Assembly (NCBI GenBank): GCA_964434165.1
Contig: CAYSUS010000030.1
Coordinates: 9,478-73,477 of the forward strand
Source: CAYSUS01 sp964434165
Lineage (GTDB): Bacteria; Planctomycetota; Planctomycetia; Pirellulales; Thermoguttaceae
Reading direction: 5' to 3'
DNA: 64,000 bases
Shown here: piece by piece, positions 35,048 to 44,035 of the stretch
Numbering within the stretch: the stretch's first letter is position 1
How the letters are laid out: each line of letters begins with the position of its first letter
Notes under the pieces: generated by a model
Database searches by the model: none
The model's input: only the letters and a program-made list of their open reading frames with translations
Told to the model about the DNA's origin: nothing
Translations under genes and position numbers: made by a program

Positions 35048-36985
35048 ATGAGCCCGCTGGTCGAAATCCTCGACGCGCACCGCGACGCCATCCTCGACGC
35101 CTGCCATCGGCAGTTGGATGCCAGCGACGGTCACGCCCTCGGCAGGACCGCGCAACACGGATGCCAGGCGGTGCTCGGCGCGCTGCGCACGCTCATCGCC
35201 GATCAGGACCAAGCCCCTGCGTGGGCATGGGCTCGGACCCTGCTCGATCCAGGGGGTGGCGCGCGCTTGTCGCTGGGCAAGGTGCTTGCCGGGCTTCAGG
35301 GCCTGGAGTCGGTCTGTCGGGCGCAGGTGATTCGCGAGCTGGACAAGAAACGTCCCCTGGCGGCCGCCCTGACCGATCTGTGCGACGGAATCGACCTGCT
35401 TCGCCGCTGCGCGGTGGAGGTCGCCGCGACCCCCCCGGATCAGGCCGAGGCGGCCCATCAGGGATTCGCCGCCGTCGTGGAGCGCGAGGACGACGCGGTC
35501 TGTTTGGCCGACATGCACGGGCGGCCGTTCTACCTCAACCACGCCGCCCGGCAGGCCTTCGGGCTAAGCGACCGCCAGCCGCTGGCCGACGTGCGACTTC
35601 ACGACCTTTACTCCGAGGAGTCTTGGGCCGAGCTCCGCGACGTGGCCGTCCCGGCGGTGAAGCATTCCGGGCAGTGGGACGGGCGCAGCGATCTGCGCCA
35701 CGCCGAGACGGGCCAGGAGACCGAGTTCGCCACCGAGATGTTCCTGGTCCGGCCTCAGCACGCCGAGCGCGCCGCCTGCCTGGCGATCGTGCATCGCCGG
35801 CCGGGCGAGACGAGCCGGCTGGAGCGAGCCCTGGCCGAGAGCAAGGCCCGCAAGCACGCGATTCTCGAGACCTCCCTCGACCCGATCATCACCATCGACG
35901 CGCGCGGTGTGATCACCGAGTTCAATCACGCCGCGGAGGTCGTGTTCGGGTATCCCCGCGAGAAGGTCCTTGGCACGCGCCCCTCGGAGGTCCTGTTCCC
36001 GGCGGTGGCCAGCGCGGGCGAGCAGAATCGCATCGAGCGGTATCTGGAGGCCGGAGAGGGGTCGCTGTTGGGTCGGCGCGTCGAGGTGTCGGCGGTTCGG
36101 GCGAGCGGCGAGACCTTCCCCGCCGAGATGGCCATGACCATCAGCCAGGAGGAGGACGCCCCGGTGATGACCTTCTTCGTGCGCGACATCAGCGAGCGCA
36201 AGCGGGCCGAGGAGGAGCAGGCCCGTTACGCGGCCGAGCTGGAGCGCTCCAACGCGGAGCTCGAGCAGTTCGCCTATGTGGCCTCGCACGATCTGCAGGA
36301 GCCCTTGCGCAAGATCCGCACCTTCGGCGACCGCCTGCAGGTGAAGTGCTCCGAGGCGCTGGACGACATGGGGCGCGAGTGCCTGGCCCGCATGCTGGAC
36401 GCCGCCGAGCGCATGCAGGGCCTGATCCACGGCCTGTTGAGCCTGTCGCGCGTGACGACCCAGGGGCAGGAGTTCGTGCCCGTCGATCTGGCGCAGGTGG
36501 CGGGCGAAGTGGCTCGCGACCTGGAGGCCCAGATCGAACGCGTGGAGGGACGAGTCGAAGTCGGGCACCTGCCCACGATCCGGGCCGACCCGCTCCAGAT
36601 GCGGCAGTTGCTGCAGAATCTGATCGCCAACGCGCTGAAGTTCCACCGGCCCGACGAGCCGCCCCTGGTGCAGGTGTCCGGCCGCTTCGTCAAGGGTCGG
36701 CACGAGCGGTCCGGCGCACGCGCCGCCGACGAGAAGTGCCAGATCGTGGTCGCGGACAACGGGATCGGCTTCGACGAGAAGTACCTCGACCGGCTGTTCA
36801 AGGTCTTCCAGCGCCTGCATTCGCGCGACGCGTACGAGGGGGCCGGCGTGGGCCTGGCCATCTGCCGCAAGATCGCCGAGCGCCACGGCGGCACGATCTC
36901 CGCCCAGAGCAAGCCGGACAGCGGCGCCCGGTTCCTCGTCACGCTTCCGGTCTTCCACCGGGCCGCGAAGGACAGGAAGGACTAG
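35048..36985 (+). CDS. PAS-domain sensor histidine kinase
   Basis: The 645-residue kinase starts at an ATG (35048); GGAG lies 10-13 bp upstream. A helical N-terminal domain (residues 1-125) resembles RsbR/RsbT-co-antagonist N-terminal domains. Two PAS domains follow (about 139-250 and 268-385; the second has DPIITIDARGVITEFNHAAE). A HisKA domain has His414 in FAYVASHDLQEPLRKIRTF, and a HATPase has NLIANALKFH, VADNGIGF and GAGVGLAICRKI. The LQEPLRKI box is of the phytochrome-kinase type. There is no membrane segment, so it senses a cytoplasmic signal. A single-domain Rcp1-like regulator follows by 3 bp. Confidence 0.92.
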   Translation: MSPLVEILDAHRDAILDACHRQLDASDGHALGRTAQHGCQAVLGALRTLIADQDQAPAWAWARTLLDPGGGARLSLGKVLAGLQGLESVCRAQVIRELDKKRPLAAALTDLCDGIDLLRRCAVEVAATPPDQAEAAHQGFAAVVEREDDAVCLADMHGRPFYLNHAARQAFGLSDRQPLADVRLHDLYSEESWAELRDVAVPAVKHSGQWDGRSDLRHAETGQETEFATEMFLVRPQHAERAACLAIVHRRPGETSRLERALAESKARKHAILETSLDPIITIDARGVITEFNHAAEVVFGYPREKVLGTRPSEVLFPAVASAGEQNRIERYLEAGEGSLLGRRVEVSAVRASGETFPAEMAMTISQEEDAPVMTFFVRDISERKRAEEEQARYAAELERSNAELEQFAYVASHDLQEPLRKIRTFGDRLQVKCSEALDDMGRECLARMLDAAERMQGLIHGLLSLSRVTTQGQEFVPVDLAQVAGEVARDLEAQIERVEGRVEVGHLPTIRADPLQMRQLLQNLIANALKFHRPDEPPLVQVSGRFVKGRHERSGARAADEKCQIVVADNGIGFDEKYLDRLFKVFQRLHSRDAYEGAGVGLAICRKIAERHGGTISAQSKPDSGARFLVTLPVFHRAAKDRKD

Positions 36986-36988
36986 GCC

Positions 36989-37432
36989 ATGGCCGGCGCG
37001 GAGCGGACCTTCCTGATCCTCATGGCCGACGACGACACGGAGGACTGCCTCCTGGTCCGCGACGCCGTGGCCGAGCAAGGCCTGCCCTGCGCGCTGACCT
37101 GCGTGCCCCACGGCGAAGCGCTGCTGGAGTACCTCCGCCGCCAGGAAGGCTACCGTGAGGCCGCCGCGCCGGACCTGATCCTGCTCGACCTGAGCATGCC
37201 GCTGAAGGACGGGCGCGAGGCGTTGCGCGAAATGAAGGCCGATCCTCGGCTGTGCGCGATTCCCGTCGTGGTCCTGACCACCTCGTCGGCCGAGGACGAC
37301 GTAGGATTCTGCTACCGGCACGGGGCCGCCTCGTTCGTGCCCAAACCCTCGACCTACCGCGACTGGCTCGACCTGGTCGCCGGGCTGTGGCGCTACTGGT
37401 TTCAACTCGTCCGCCTTCCCAACGCAAGATGA
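36989..37432 (+). CDS. Rcp1-like single-domain response regulator
   Basis: The 147-residue receiver domain has no output domain. It has the acidic pair in MADDDTEDCLLVRDA, phosphoacceptor Asp in LILLDLSMPLKDGREAL, Thr in VVLTTSSAEDD and Lys in SFVPKPSTY. Its features match the Rcp1 class that pairs with phytochrome-like kinases. The stop overlaps the next gene as ATGA. It is likely a phosphate carrier between the kinase and the REC-PP2C protein. Confidence 0.92.
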   Translation: MAGAERTFLILMADDDTEDCLLVRDAVAEQGLPCALTCVPHGEALLEYLRRQEGYREAAAPDLILLDLSMPLKDGREALREMKADPRLCAIPVVVLTTSSAEDDVGFCYRHGAASFVPKPSTYRDWLDLVAGLWRYWFQLVRLPNAR

Positions 37433-38583
37433 TGAGCGGCCCGGAGCGTCCGAAGATCCTGCTCGTCGAAGACGATGCCGACGACGTGTGGATCATGCGC
37501 AACCTGCTCGGCGACCGCTGGGACGGACCGTACGATCTGATCCACGTCGAGCTGCTCTCCGACGCCCTGCGGCGCTGCGCCCGGGGGGGCGTGGACGTGA
37601 TCCTCCTCGACCTGAACCTGCCCGACAGCCGCGGGCTGGAGACCTTCCTGGTCATGCAGGCGCGCTGCGGCGGCATTCCCATCGTCGTGCTCACCGGGCT
37701 GGACGACGAGAGCACGGCCATCACCTGCGCCCAGGCCGGGGCCGAGGACTACCTCGTCAAGGGCCAGGTGAACGACAACCTGCTTGTACGCTCGATCCGC
37801 TATGCCATCGAGCGCAACCGGCGCCACCGCGCGGAGCGCGAGCTGGAGGCCAACACCCAGGAGTTCCGCGCCGCCCAGGAGATCCAGCAGCGGCTGTTTC
37901 CCACCGCCGCTCCGAACCTGCCGGGCTACGACCTGGCCGGGGCCCTGCGCCCCGCGCGGGCCACGGCGGGGGATTACTTCGACTACTTCCCCATGCGCGG
38001 CGGCAGCCTGGGGATCGTGCTGGGCGACGTCAGCAGCCACGGGGTGGGCCCCGCCCTGCTGATGGCCGAAACCCGCGCCTGCCTCCGCACGCTCGCGCAG
38101 ACCTACGACGACGTGGGCGAGATCCTCACCCACACCAATCGCACCCTGGCCGACGACACGAGCGATTTCCACTTCGTCACGCTCACGCTGGCGCGGCTCG
38201 ATCCGCCGGCCCGCTCGCTGGTCTACGCGGCGGCCGGGCAGCGCGGCTACCTGCTCGATCCGGCCGGCGACTTCCGTCCGCTGGAAAGCACCAGCCCGCC
38301 GCTCGGAATCGACCCCCACCTCGTCGTCCCCTGCGCCGAGGAGATTCGGCTCGGCCCCGGCCAGATCCTGGCCCTGTTCACCGACGGGGTGACCGAGGCC
38401 GAGGCCGCCGACCAGACGCGATTCGGGGCGCAGCGGGCCCTGGAGGTGGTCCGGCGCAGCGCGGCCATGCCGTCCCACGAGATCGTCAAGCAGTTGTTCG
38501 CGGCCATCGAAGGCTTCGTGGACGGCCGGCCGCTCCGCGACGACGTGACCGTGGTGATCCTCAAAGTGAGTCCGGATGCCTGA
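37429..38583 (+). CDS. REC-SpoIIE (PP2C) phosphatase
   Basis: The 384-residue protein starts in an ATGATG overlapping the previous stop. An N-terminal receiver (residues 8-135) has Asp in VILLDLNLPDSRG and Lys in DYLVKGQ. After a short coiled linker (ELEANTQEFRAAQEIQQRLFP) comes a SpoIIE/RsbU-type PP2C domain: GDYFDYFPMRGG, LGDVSSHGVGPALLMA, AAGQRGYLL, LFTDGVTEAE and RDDVTVVILKV, with the metal-binding Asp residues kept. Such proteins dephosphorylate anti-anti-sigma factors and so turn on stress sigma factors. No partner STAS or RsbW-like gene lies in the window. The end overlaps mutM by 8 bp. Confidence 0.93.
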   Translation: MMSGPERPKILLVEDDADDVWIMRNLLGDRWDGPYDLIHVELLSDALRRCARGGVDVILLDLNLPDSRGLETFLVMQARCGGIPIVVLTGLDDESTAITCAQAGAEDYLVKGQVNDNLLVRSIRYAIERNRRHRAERELEANTQEFRAAQEIQQRLFPTAAPNLPGYDLAGALRPARATAGDYFDYFPMRGGSLGIVLGDVSSHGVGPALLMAETRACLRTLAQTYDDVGEILTHTNRTLADDTSDFHFVTLTLARLDPPARSLVYAAAGQRGYLLDPAGDFRPLESTSPPLGIDPHLVVPCAEEIRLGPGQILALFTDGVTEAEAADQTRFGAQRALEVVRRSAAMPSHEIVKQLFAAIEGFVDGRPLRDDVTVVILKVSPDA

Positions 38584-39424
38584 GCTGCCCGAAGTCGAGA
38601 CCATGCGCCGCGGGCTGGAGCCCGTCGTGGGCGCCACGATTCGCCGCCTGAGGACGCCGCGCTCGCATCTGCGGCCCATCGACATCCGCCCTCGGCCCGA
38701 CCGGCTGCGCCGCGCCCTTGTGGGAAGGAGAATCGCGGCATTGGAGCGCGTGGGCAAGCGGCTGGCAATCCGCCTGGAAGGCGACGACCGGCTCGTGATC
38801 GAGCCGCGCATGACCGGGCGCGTCCATCTTGCCCAGCCGTCGATCCCGACCTACGTTCGCCTGCTTCTCGATCTCGACGACGCCCCGTCGCCCGGCATCG
38901 TCTTCTGGGACCAGCGGGGGCTGGGGACTGTGCGCCTGATGTCGCCGTGGCAGTTCGAAGAGGACCTCGGCCCGAGACGAATTGGGCCGGATGCCCTCAC
39001 GATCACCGGCGCGGAGCTTCGCGCCGGTCTGGCGCCGAGCCGGCGCGCGATCAAAGTGGCCCTGCTCGACCAAAGTGTCGTGGCCGGAATCGGCAACATC
39101 TACGCCGCGGAGATTCTCCACAGGATCGGTCTGCACCCAGCCGCCCCGTGTTTCACCCTTCGTGCGTCGCATTTCGGCCGCCTCCAGCAGGCGATGGTCG
39201 AAGTTCTCCGCGAGGCGATCGCCGCGCAGGGCTCCACGCTCTCCGACGGCACCTACCGCAGCCCGCGCGACCAGACCGGCGGGTTTCAGCGCTGCTTTCG
39301 GGTGTATCAGCGCGAGGGGGAAGTCTGTGGCACGTGCGGCCGGGCAAAAATCGTCCGGATCGTTCAGGCCCAGCGCTCCACGTTCTTCTGCCCGCGATGC
39401 CAGCGCAGCCGCCACGCGTCGTAG
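38576..39424 (+). CDS. mutM: Formamidopyrimidine-DNA glycosylase
   Basis: The 282-residue base-excision repair enzyme removes oxidised purines such as 8-oxoguanine and cuts the abasic site. It shows the catalytic N-terminus MPELPEVETMRRGL (Pro2, Glu3), Lys in RVGKRLAIRL, VVAGIGNIYAAEILH and the C-terminal zinc finger CGTCGRAKIV...FFCPRCQ (four Cys). The first ATG sits inside the end of the REC-PP2C gene (8-bp overlap), which links repair to the signalling genes. The length fits the family. Confidence 0.96.
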   Translation: MPELPEVETMRRGLEPVVGATIRRLRTPRSHLRPIDIRPRPDRLRRALVGRRIAALERVGKRLAIRLEGDDRLVIEPRMTGRVHLAQPSIPTYVRLLLDLDDAPSPGIVFWDQRGLGTVRLMSPWQFEEDLGPRRIGPDALTITGAELRAGLAPSRRAIKVALLDQSVVAGIGNIYAAEILHRIGLHPAAPCFTLRASHFGRLQQAMVEVLREAIAAQGSTLSDGTYRSPRDQTGGFQRCFRVYQREGEVCGTCGRAKIVRIVQAQRSTFFCPRCQRSRHAS

Positions 39425-39910
39425 GACGGCGCGCCTCGGCGTCCCTGGCATAGGCGCCAAACCCGCAGAACGGCGCGCTTTTCCCTCCTGCGATTATTGC
39501 CACCATTGCCTGTGGAAAGTGCTTGCCTACAATTTCGCGGTTCGGTCCTCCGGATCGATCCGCCTGCCACAACACACCTGCAACGGCATTCTCGGGAAGC
39601 TCGCCGAGGCGCACCGGGTATTTCCACTGTCCTTCCCGAGCCCGCAATACAAGCTCACGCCGAGTTCACGCCTGCCGAGGGCGACCTGAAGCGGCTTTCG
39701 ACCAGTCGCGGTCCAACCTCACGGCCCGATCGCGTTTCGACGGCGCAGGTCGCGGAGCTCGGCGCGAGCTTTGGCGCACGGTGCTCTATCCCCGCGGCAA
39801 CCCCGAAGGATCGGGCGACGAGCAGGCTTTCGCGCTGCAGCACCATTGGATCGCGCGCGAGCCGAGCCCCGATCCCCAAACTAGCTCCGCTCTAAGGAGG
39901 GTGGTGGTCC
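39425..39910. other. Intergenic region with promoter and long leader
   Basis: This 486-bp gap between mutM and the DUF1501 gene includes a promoter at 39506-39533 and then about 370 nt of likely leader. Short open frames here have no Shine-Dalgarno or recognisable content and lose coding character. The leader ends in an excellent Shine-Dalgarno (TAAGGAGGGTGG). I see no riboswitch class I can name. Confidence 0.5.
39506..39533 (+). promoter_or_regulatory. Sigma-70-type promoter TTGCCT-N16-TACAAT
   Basis: TTGCCT at 39506 and TACAAT at 39528-39533 are spaced by 16 bp in a locally AT-richer patch. Transcription would begin near 39540 and run about 370 nt to the DUF1501 start. Confidence 0.55.
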
Positions 39911-41233
39911 ATGAACGAATGCAGATGCCTGGGCAACCCGTTGTCCAACCCGTCTCGCCGCGACTTCCTTGCGGTCGGCGCGCTGGGTTTTCTCGGCTTC
40001 ACGCTGGCCGATCTGCTCAAGGCCGAGACCGCGCTGGCGGCTGAGCCCGGCGCGGGTCCGGCTCCGAGAGCAAAAAGTGTCCTGCACATTTTCCTGCCGG
40101 GGGGGATGGCGCACCAGGAGTCGTTCGACCCCAAGCCGTTCGCCCCGCTGGAGTACCGCGGTCCGTTCGGCACCACGAAGACCGCCATCCCGGGGGAGGC
40201 CTTCTGCGAGAACGTCCCCGAGATCGCCAAGGTGGCCGACAAGCTGACGGTGGTCCGGTCGATGACGCACGGCGAGGCGGCGCACGAGCGCGGCACGCAC
40301 AACATGTTCACCGGCTATCGCCCCAGTCCCGCCATCGTCTATGCGAGCATGGGCAGCGTGGTCAGTCACGAGCTGGGACCGCGCGAGAACCTGCCGCCGT
40401 ACGTGTGCATTCCCAACCAGCCGAACCAGTACGCCGGGCCCGGCTACCTGAGCTCTTCGTACGGCCCCTTCAGCCTGGGATCCGATCCGGCCAGCCGGGG
40501 TTTTCGCGTGCGCGACCTGAGCCTGCCCGGCGGCGTGGACGAGGCCCGATTCACGCGGCGGCGCTCGGCCTTGGACGCGGTCAACGCGCACTTCGCGGCC
40601 AAGGAGGCTTCGGACGAGCTCGACGCCATGGACTCGTTCTACAACCGCGCTTACGGCATGATCAGCTCGCCCGAGGCCCGCGAGGCGTTCAACCTGGACG
40701 CCGAGCCGGACGCGGTGCGCAAGGCGTACGGAGAGAACCAGGCCGGCCAGCGCCTGCTCATGGCCCGCCGCCTGATCGCCGCCGGCGTGCGCGTCGTCTC
40801 CGTGACGTACGGCGGCTGGGACCACCACCGCGACATCTCGGGCGGTTTCAAACGGCAGATGCCGGCCCTGGACCGGGCTTTCGCCGCGCTGATCCGCGAT
40901 CTGGACCGAACGGGCCTGTTGGACGAGACCATCGTCATGCTCTCCAGCGAGTTCGGACGCACGCCCAAGATCAACAAGGACGCGGGCCGCGACCACTGGC
41001 CCAAGGTGTTCAGCGTGGTTGTGGCGGGCGGCGGATTCAAGCAGGGCTACATCCACGGCACGTCGAACGCCACGGCCTCCGAGCCTGACTCCAGCGCCAT
41101 CGGCCCGCCCGACCTGTTCGCCACCGTGTATCAGATGCTGGGCATCGACTACTCCAAGCGATTGCTGGCCGCCGGCAACCGCCCGATCAACATCATCCGC
41201 GACGGCGACGCCGTGCCGGCGCTGATCGCCTAA
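39911..41233 (+). CDS. DUF1501 protein, Tat-exported
   Basis: The 440-residue protein begins with a twin-arginine signal (SRRDFLAVGALGFLGFTLADLL, Arg17-Arg18), so it is folded before export. The body has DUF1501 features of the alkaline-phosphatase/sulfatase superfamily: LHIFLPGGMAHQESFDPK, TVVRSMTHGEAAHERGTHNMFTGYRP, TYGGWDHH and SSEFGRTPK followed by GRDHWPK. TAAGGAGG lies ten bases before the ATG. In Planctomycetes this family is commonly encoded next to DUF1549/DUF1553 proteins, as here. The substrate is unknown. Confidence 0.93.
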   Translation: MNECRCLGNPLSNPSRRDFLAVGALGFLGFTLADLLKAETALAAEPGAGPAPRAKSVLHIFLPGGMAHQESFDPKPFAPLEYRGPFGTTKTAIPGEAFCENVPEIAKVADKLTVVRSMTHGEAAHERGTHNMFTGYRPSPAIVYASMGSVVSHELGPRENLPPYVCIPNQPNQYAGPGYLSSSYGPFSLGSDPASRGFRVRDLSLPGGVDEARFTRRRSALDAVNAHFAAKEASDELDAMDSFYNRAYGMISSPEAREAFNLDAEPDAVRKAYGENQAGQRLLMARRLIAAGVRVVSVTYGGWDHHRDISGGFKRQMPALDRAFAALIRDLDRTGLLDETIVMLSSEFGRTPKINKDAGRDHWPKVFSVVVAGGGFKQGYIHGTSNATASEPDSSAIGPPDLFATVYQMLGIDYSKRLLAAGNRPINIIRDGDAVPALIA

Positions 41234-41247
41234 ACGGCAGCCCAAAC

Positions 41248-41280
41248 AGACTTCCGAAGTCTTGAAGACTTCGGAAGTCT
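41248..41280. repeat. 33-bp double palindrome, copy 5
   Basis: AGACTTCCGAAGTCT, spacer TGA, AGACTTCGGAAGTCT: both arms perfect. It lies 14 bp after the DUF1501 stop and 38 bp before the PPC-protein start. It could form a strong hairpin in the transcript between the two genes. Confidence 0.92.
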
Positions 41281-41318
41281 CATGGCACGATTCGGCTGTT
41301 CAAGGGAGGAGCTTGACG

Positions 41319-43880
41319 ATGACGCTAGTCCACAGCCATGCGCAGGGCGCCACCGGTGGCTTGTCCACCCGTGCTTCATACCAAGACTCCCGAAGTCCTC
41401 GAGACTTGGAAAGTCTGAATGGCACCCGACGACAGGACTTCCGAAGCTTGCGAGACTTCGGAAGTCTGCGCCTGCGAGTCCTTCTGCTGACCGTTTCGTT
41501 CCTCACCGCCGCTGCGGTGCGGGCCGCCGATCCGCGGCTCACCTCGATCTCGCCGCCCGGCGCGCAGCGCGGCACGGAAGTGGACGTCACGCTGCGGGGG
41601 CAGCGCCTCGCCGACGCCCAGGAGATCCTGCTCTACGAGCCGGGCATCAAGGTGCTCGGCCTGGAGCCGATCGAGAAGAACGCCAATGCCGTCAAGGCGA
41701 AGCTGGCCATCGCCCCCGATTGTGCTCTTGGCCTGCACGCCCTGCGCGTGCGCACCGCCTCGGGCATCTCCGACCTACGCACGTTGAGCGTCGGGGCCCT
41801 CAAGGAGATTACCGAGGCCGAGCCGAACAACGAGCTGGAAAGCCCGCAGAGCATCGACCTGGACGTCACGGTCCACGGCGTGGTCGAGAACGAGGACGTG
41901 GACTACTTCCTCGTGCAGGCCAGGAAGGGCGAGCGGCTGTCGGCCGAGATCGAGGGGCTGCGGTTGGGCGATACCTTCTTCGACCCCTACCTGGCGATTT
42001 TGGACAAGGATCGCTTCGTGCTCGCCGCCTCGGACGATACGCCGCTGGTGCGCCAGGACGCGGCCGTTTCCACGATCGTTCCCGAGGACGGGGCCTACGT
42101 GATCCAGGTCCGCGAGAGCGCGTTCGGCGGGTCGGGCCAGTGCCGCTACCGGCTCCACGTGGGACGCTTCCCGCGCCCGTTGGCCGTGTATCCGCCGGGA
42201 GGAAGACCCGGCGAGACGCTCCAGGTCCGCTGGCTCGGCGATGCAGCGGGCGAGGCGACCGAGACGGTCAAGCTCCCCGTCGAAGAGGACCCCGACTGCG
42301 GCCTGTTCGCCAGGGACCCGCGGGGGATTGCCCCATCGCCCAACACCGTGCGCGTGGTCGATCTGCCCAACGTCCTGGAGAACGAGCCGAACAACGATCG
42401 CGCCAGCGCCAACTCGGGCCAGGCCCCGGCGGCGCTGAACGGCATCTTGCAGGAGCCGGGCGACGTCGATTGCTTCAAGCTCGCCGCGAAGAAGGGCCAG
42501 GCCTTCGACGTGAAGGTTTACGCCCGGGCGCTCCGCTCGCCGGTCGATTCGGTGCTCTCGGTGCGGCGGATCGGCGGGGCCAACGTGGGCTCGAACGACG
42601 ACTCGGGCTCGCCCGACAGCGTGCTGCGATTCACGGCCCCGGAGGACGACGAATACGTCGTGGCGATCCACGACCACCTCATGGCCGGCGGACCGCACTA
42701 CGTCTATCGCATCGAGGTCACGCCCGTGGGGCCTTCGCTTGAACTCGGCCTGCCCGAGCGGCAGCAGTACGAGGACATCGTGGCGGCCGTTCCCCAGGGC
42801 AACCGCACGGCCTTCCTGGTCAGCGCCGTGCGCAGGGACTTCGGGGGCGACGTCACCGTGGAGCTGAAGGACCTGCCCGGCGGCGTTTCCGCCCAGGTCC
42901 TGCCCATGCCCGCCGATCAGACTCAGGTGCCCGTGCTGCTCTCGGCGCCCGAGGGCGCCCCGCTCTCCGGCAGGCTGGTCTCGATCCAGGGCCGGGGCCA
43001 GGCCGGCGAGCAGACCGTCGCGGGCGCGCTCCGCCAGCGCACGTCGCTGATCCGCGGCCAGAACAACCGCGAGGTATGGAACTACGTGGCCGACCGCATG
43101 GCCGCGGCTGTGACCGAGAAGGTGCCCCTGAAGCTCGAGATCGTCCAGCCCAAGGTGCCCCTGGTGAAGAGCGGCTCGATGAAGCTGAGGGTCAAGGTCG
43201 CGCGCCAGGGCGACTTCAAGGCCCCGGTCACGCTCCGCATGCTGTACAACCCGCCGGGCGTGTCCTCCCCGCCCACGGTGAGCATCCCCGAGGGCAAAGA
43301 CGAGGCTCAGATCCCGCTGACGGCCAACGGCAACGCCGCGGCGGGCACCTGGAAGATCGCCGTGTTGGGCCAGGCCGCGGTCGGCGGCGGCAACGTGACC
43401 GTGGCCTCGCAACTGGCCGACCTGGAGGTGGCCGAGCCGTTCTTCACGTTCACGTTTCCCAAGGTGACCGCGGAACAGGGCGCGGCGACGACGCTGGCCA
43501 TCGAGGTGGAGAAGAACCGCGACTTTCCGGGGGCCGCCAAGGTCGAGCTGCTGGGCCTGCCCAACGAGGTCACGACCGAGACGAAGGAGATTACCCAGGA
43601 TTCCTTGCAGCTCGCCTTCGCGATCAAGACCACGGAGAAGTCGCCGCCGGGGCAGCACAAGGGCCTCGTCTGCCGGGCCACGGTGACGGACCAGGGCGAG
43701 CCGATCGTCCACATGCTCGGCAGCGGCGAGCTGCGGATCTTCAAGCCGTTGCCGAAGAAGCCCGCCCCCAAGACGGAGCCGAGTCCCAAGCCCGCGGCCA
43801 AGCCCAAGCCCGAGCCCGCTGCGAAGCCCCTCAGCCGCCTGGAGCAGCTCCGGCTGGAGCGGGAGAAGGCCAACGAGTAG
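41319..43880 (+). CDS. Secreted protein with PPC-type domains and two in-frame palindromic elements
   Basis: The start at 41319 has GGGAGGAG nine bases upstream, giving 853 residues. The first 50 residues contain two 11-codon insertions encoded by palindrome copies 6 and 7 (DSRSPRDLESL and DFRSLRDFGSL). The signal peptide comes only after them, near residues 50-68 (LRVLLLTVSFLTAAAVRA). The mature protein opens with an IPT-like strand (LTSISPPGAQRGTEV) and has two pre-peptidase C-terminal-type beta domains, each led by EAEPNNELE or ENEPNNDR. A Lys/Pro-rich tail ends it. It is followed by a DUF1549/1553 gene, as in many Planctomycete clusters. Confidence 0.88.
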   Translation: MTLVHSHAQGATGGLSTRASYQDSRSPRDLESLNGTRRQDFRSLRDFGSLRLRVLLLTVSFLTAAAVRAADPRLTSISPPGAQRGTEVDVTLRGQRLADAQEILLYEPGIKVLGLEPIEKNANAVKAKLAIAPDCALGLHALRVRTASGISDLRTLSVGALKEITEAEPNNELESPQSIDLDVTVHGVVENEDVDYFLVQARKGERLSAEIEGLRLGDTFFDPYLAILDKDRFVLAASDDTPLVRQDAAVSTIVPEDGAYVIQVRESAFGGSGQCRYRLHVGRFPRPLAVYPPGGRPGETLQVRWLGDAAGEATETVKLPVEEDPDCGLFARDPRGIAPSPNTVRVVDLPNVLENEPNNDRASANSGQAPAALNGILQEPGDVDCFKLAAKKGQAFDVKVYARALRSPVDSVLSVRRIGGANVGSNDDSGSPDSVLRFTAPEDDEYVVAIHDHLMAGGPHYVYRIEVTPVGPSLELGLPERQQYEDIVAAVPQGNRTAFLVSAVRRDFGGDVTVELKDLPGGVSAQVLPMPADQTQVPVLLSAPEGAPLSGRLVSIQGRGQAGEQTVAGALRQRTSLIRGQNNREVWNYVADRMAAAVTEKVPLKLEIVQPKVPLVKSGSMKLRVKVARQGDFKAPVTLRMLYNPPGVSSPPTVSIPEGKDEAQIPLTANGNAAAGTWKIAVLGQAAVGGGNVTVASQLADLEVAEPFFTFTFPKVTAEQGAATTLAIEVEKNRDFPGAAKVELLGLPNEVTTETKEITQDSLQLAFAIKTTEKSPPGQHKGLVCRATVTDQGEPIVHMLGSGELRIFKPLPKKPAPKTEPSPKPAAKPKPEPAAKPLSRLEQLRLEREKANE
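41384..41416. repeat. 33-bp double palindrome, copy 6 (in frame)
   Basis: AGACTCCCGAAGTCC, spacer TCG, AGACTTGGAAAGTCT: a diverged copy. It lies inside the PPC-protein reading frame and supplies exactly 11 sense codons. Confidence 0.85.
41435..41467. repeat. 33-bp double palindrome, copy 7 (in frame)
   Basis: GGACTTCCGAAGCTT, spacer GCG, AGACTTCGGAAGTCT. It is 18 bp after copy 6 in the same reading frame and the same phase, just before the signal peptide of the PPC protein. Confidence 0.88.
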
Positions 43881-43927
43881 CCAAGACGCCCTTACCCCGG
43901 CCCTCTCCCAGAGGGATAGGGGGAAAA

Positions 43928-43973
43928 GCCCCTACAGGGGCGATCGTCCATAGCCAGGGGCGTAAGCCCCTGG
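43928..43973. repeat. Planctomycete-type intergenic palindromes
   Basis: Two palindromes lie close together: GCCCCTACAGGGGC (43928-43941) and CCAGGGGC, loop GTAA, GCCCCTGG (43954-43973). They fall in the 155-bp gap between the PPC and DUF1549/1553 genes. The flanks also carry CCCGGCCCTCTCCC, a segment related to the repeat at the window end. Such GGGGCNTAAGCCCC units are frequent between Planctomycete genes. Confidence 0.6.
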
Positions 43974-44035
43974 AACAGAGTCGGCCAGCCTAGGGAAGGC
44001 CCCGCCAGGGGCGACAGAGACTCACGAGGGATGAC

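Noticed and set aside
39497..39895. Open frame of 132 codons in the leader of the DUF1501 gene
   Set aside because: There is no Shine-Dalgarno, its composition looks random, and it overlaps the promoter at 39506-39533.
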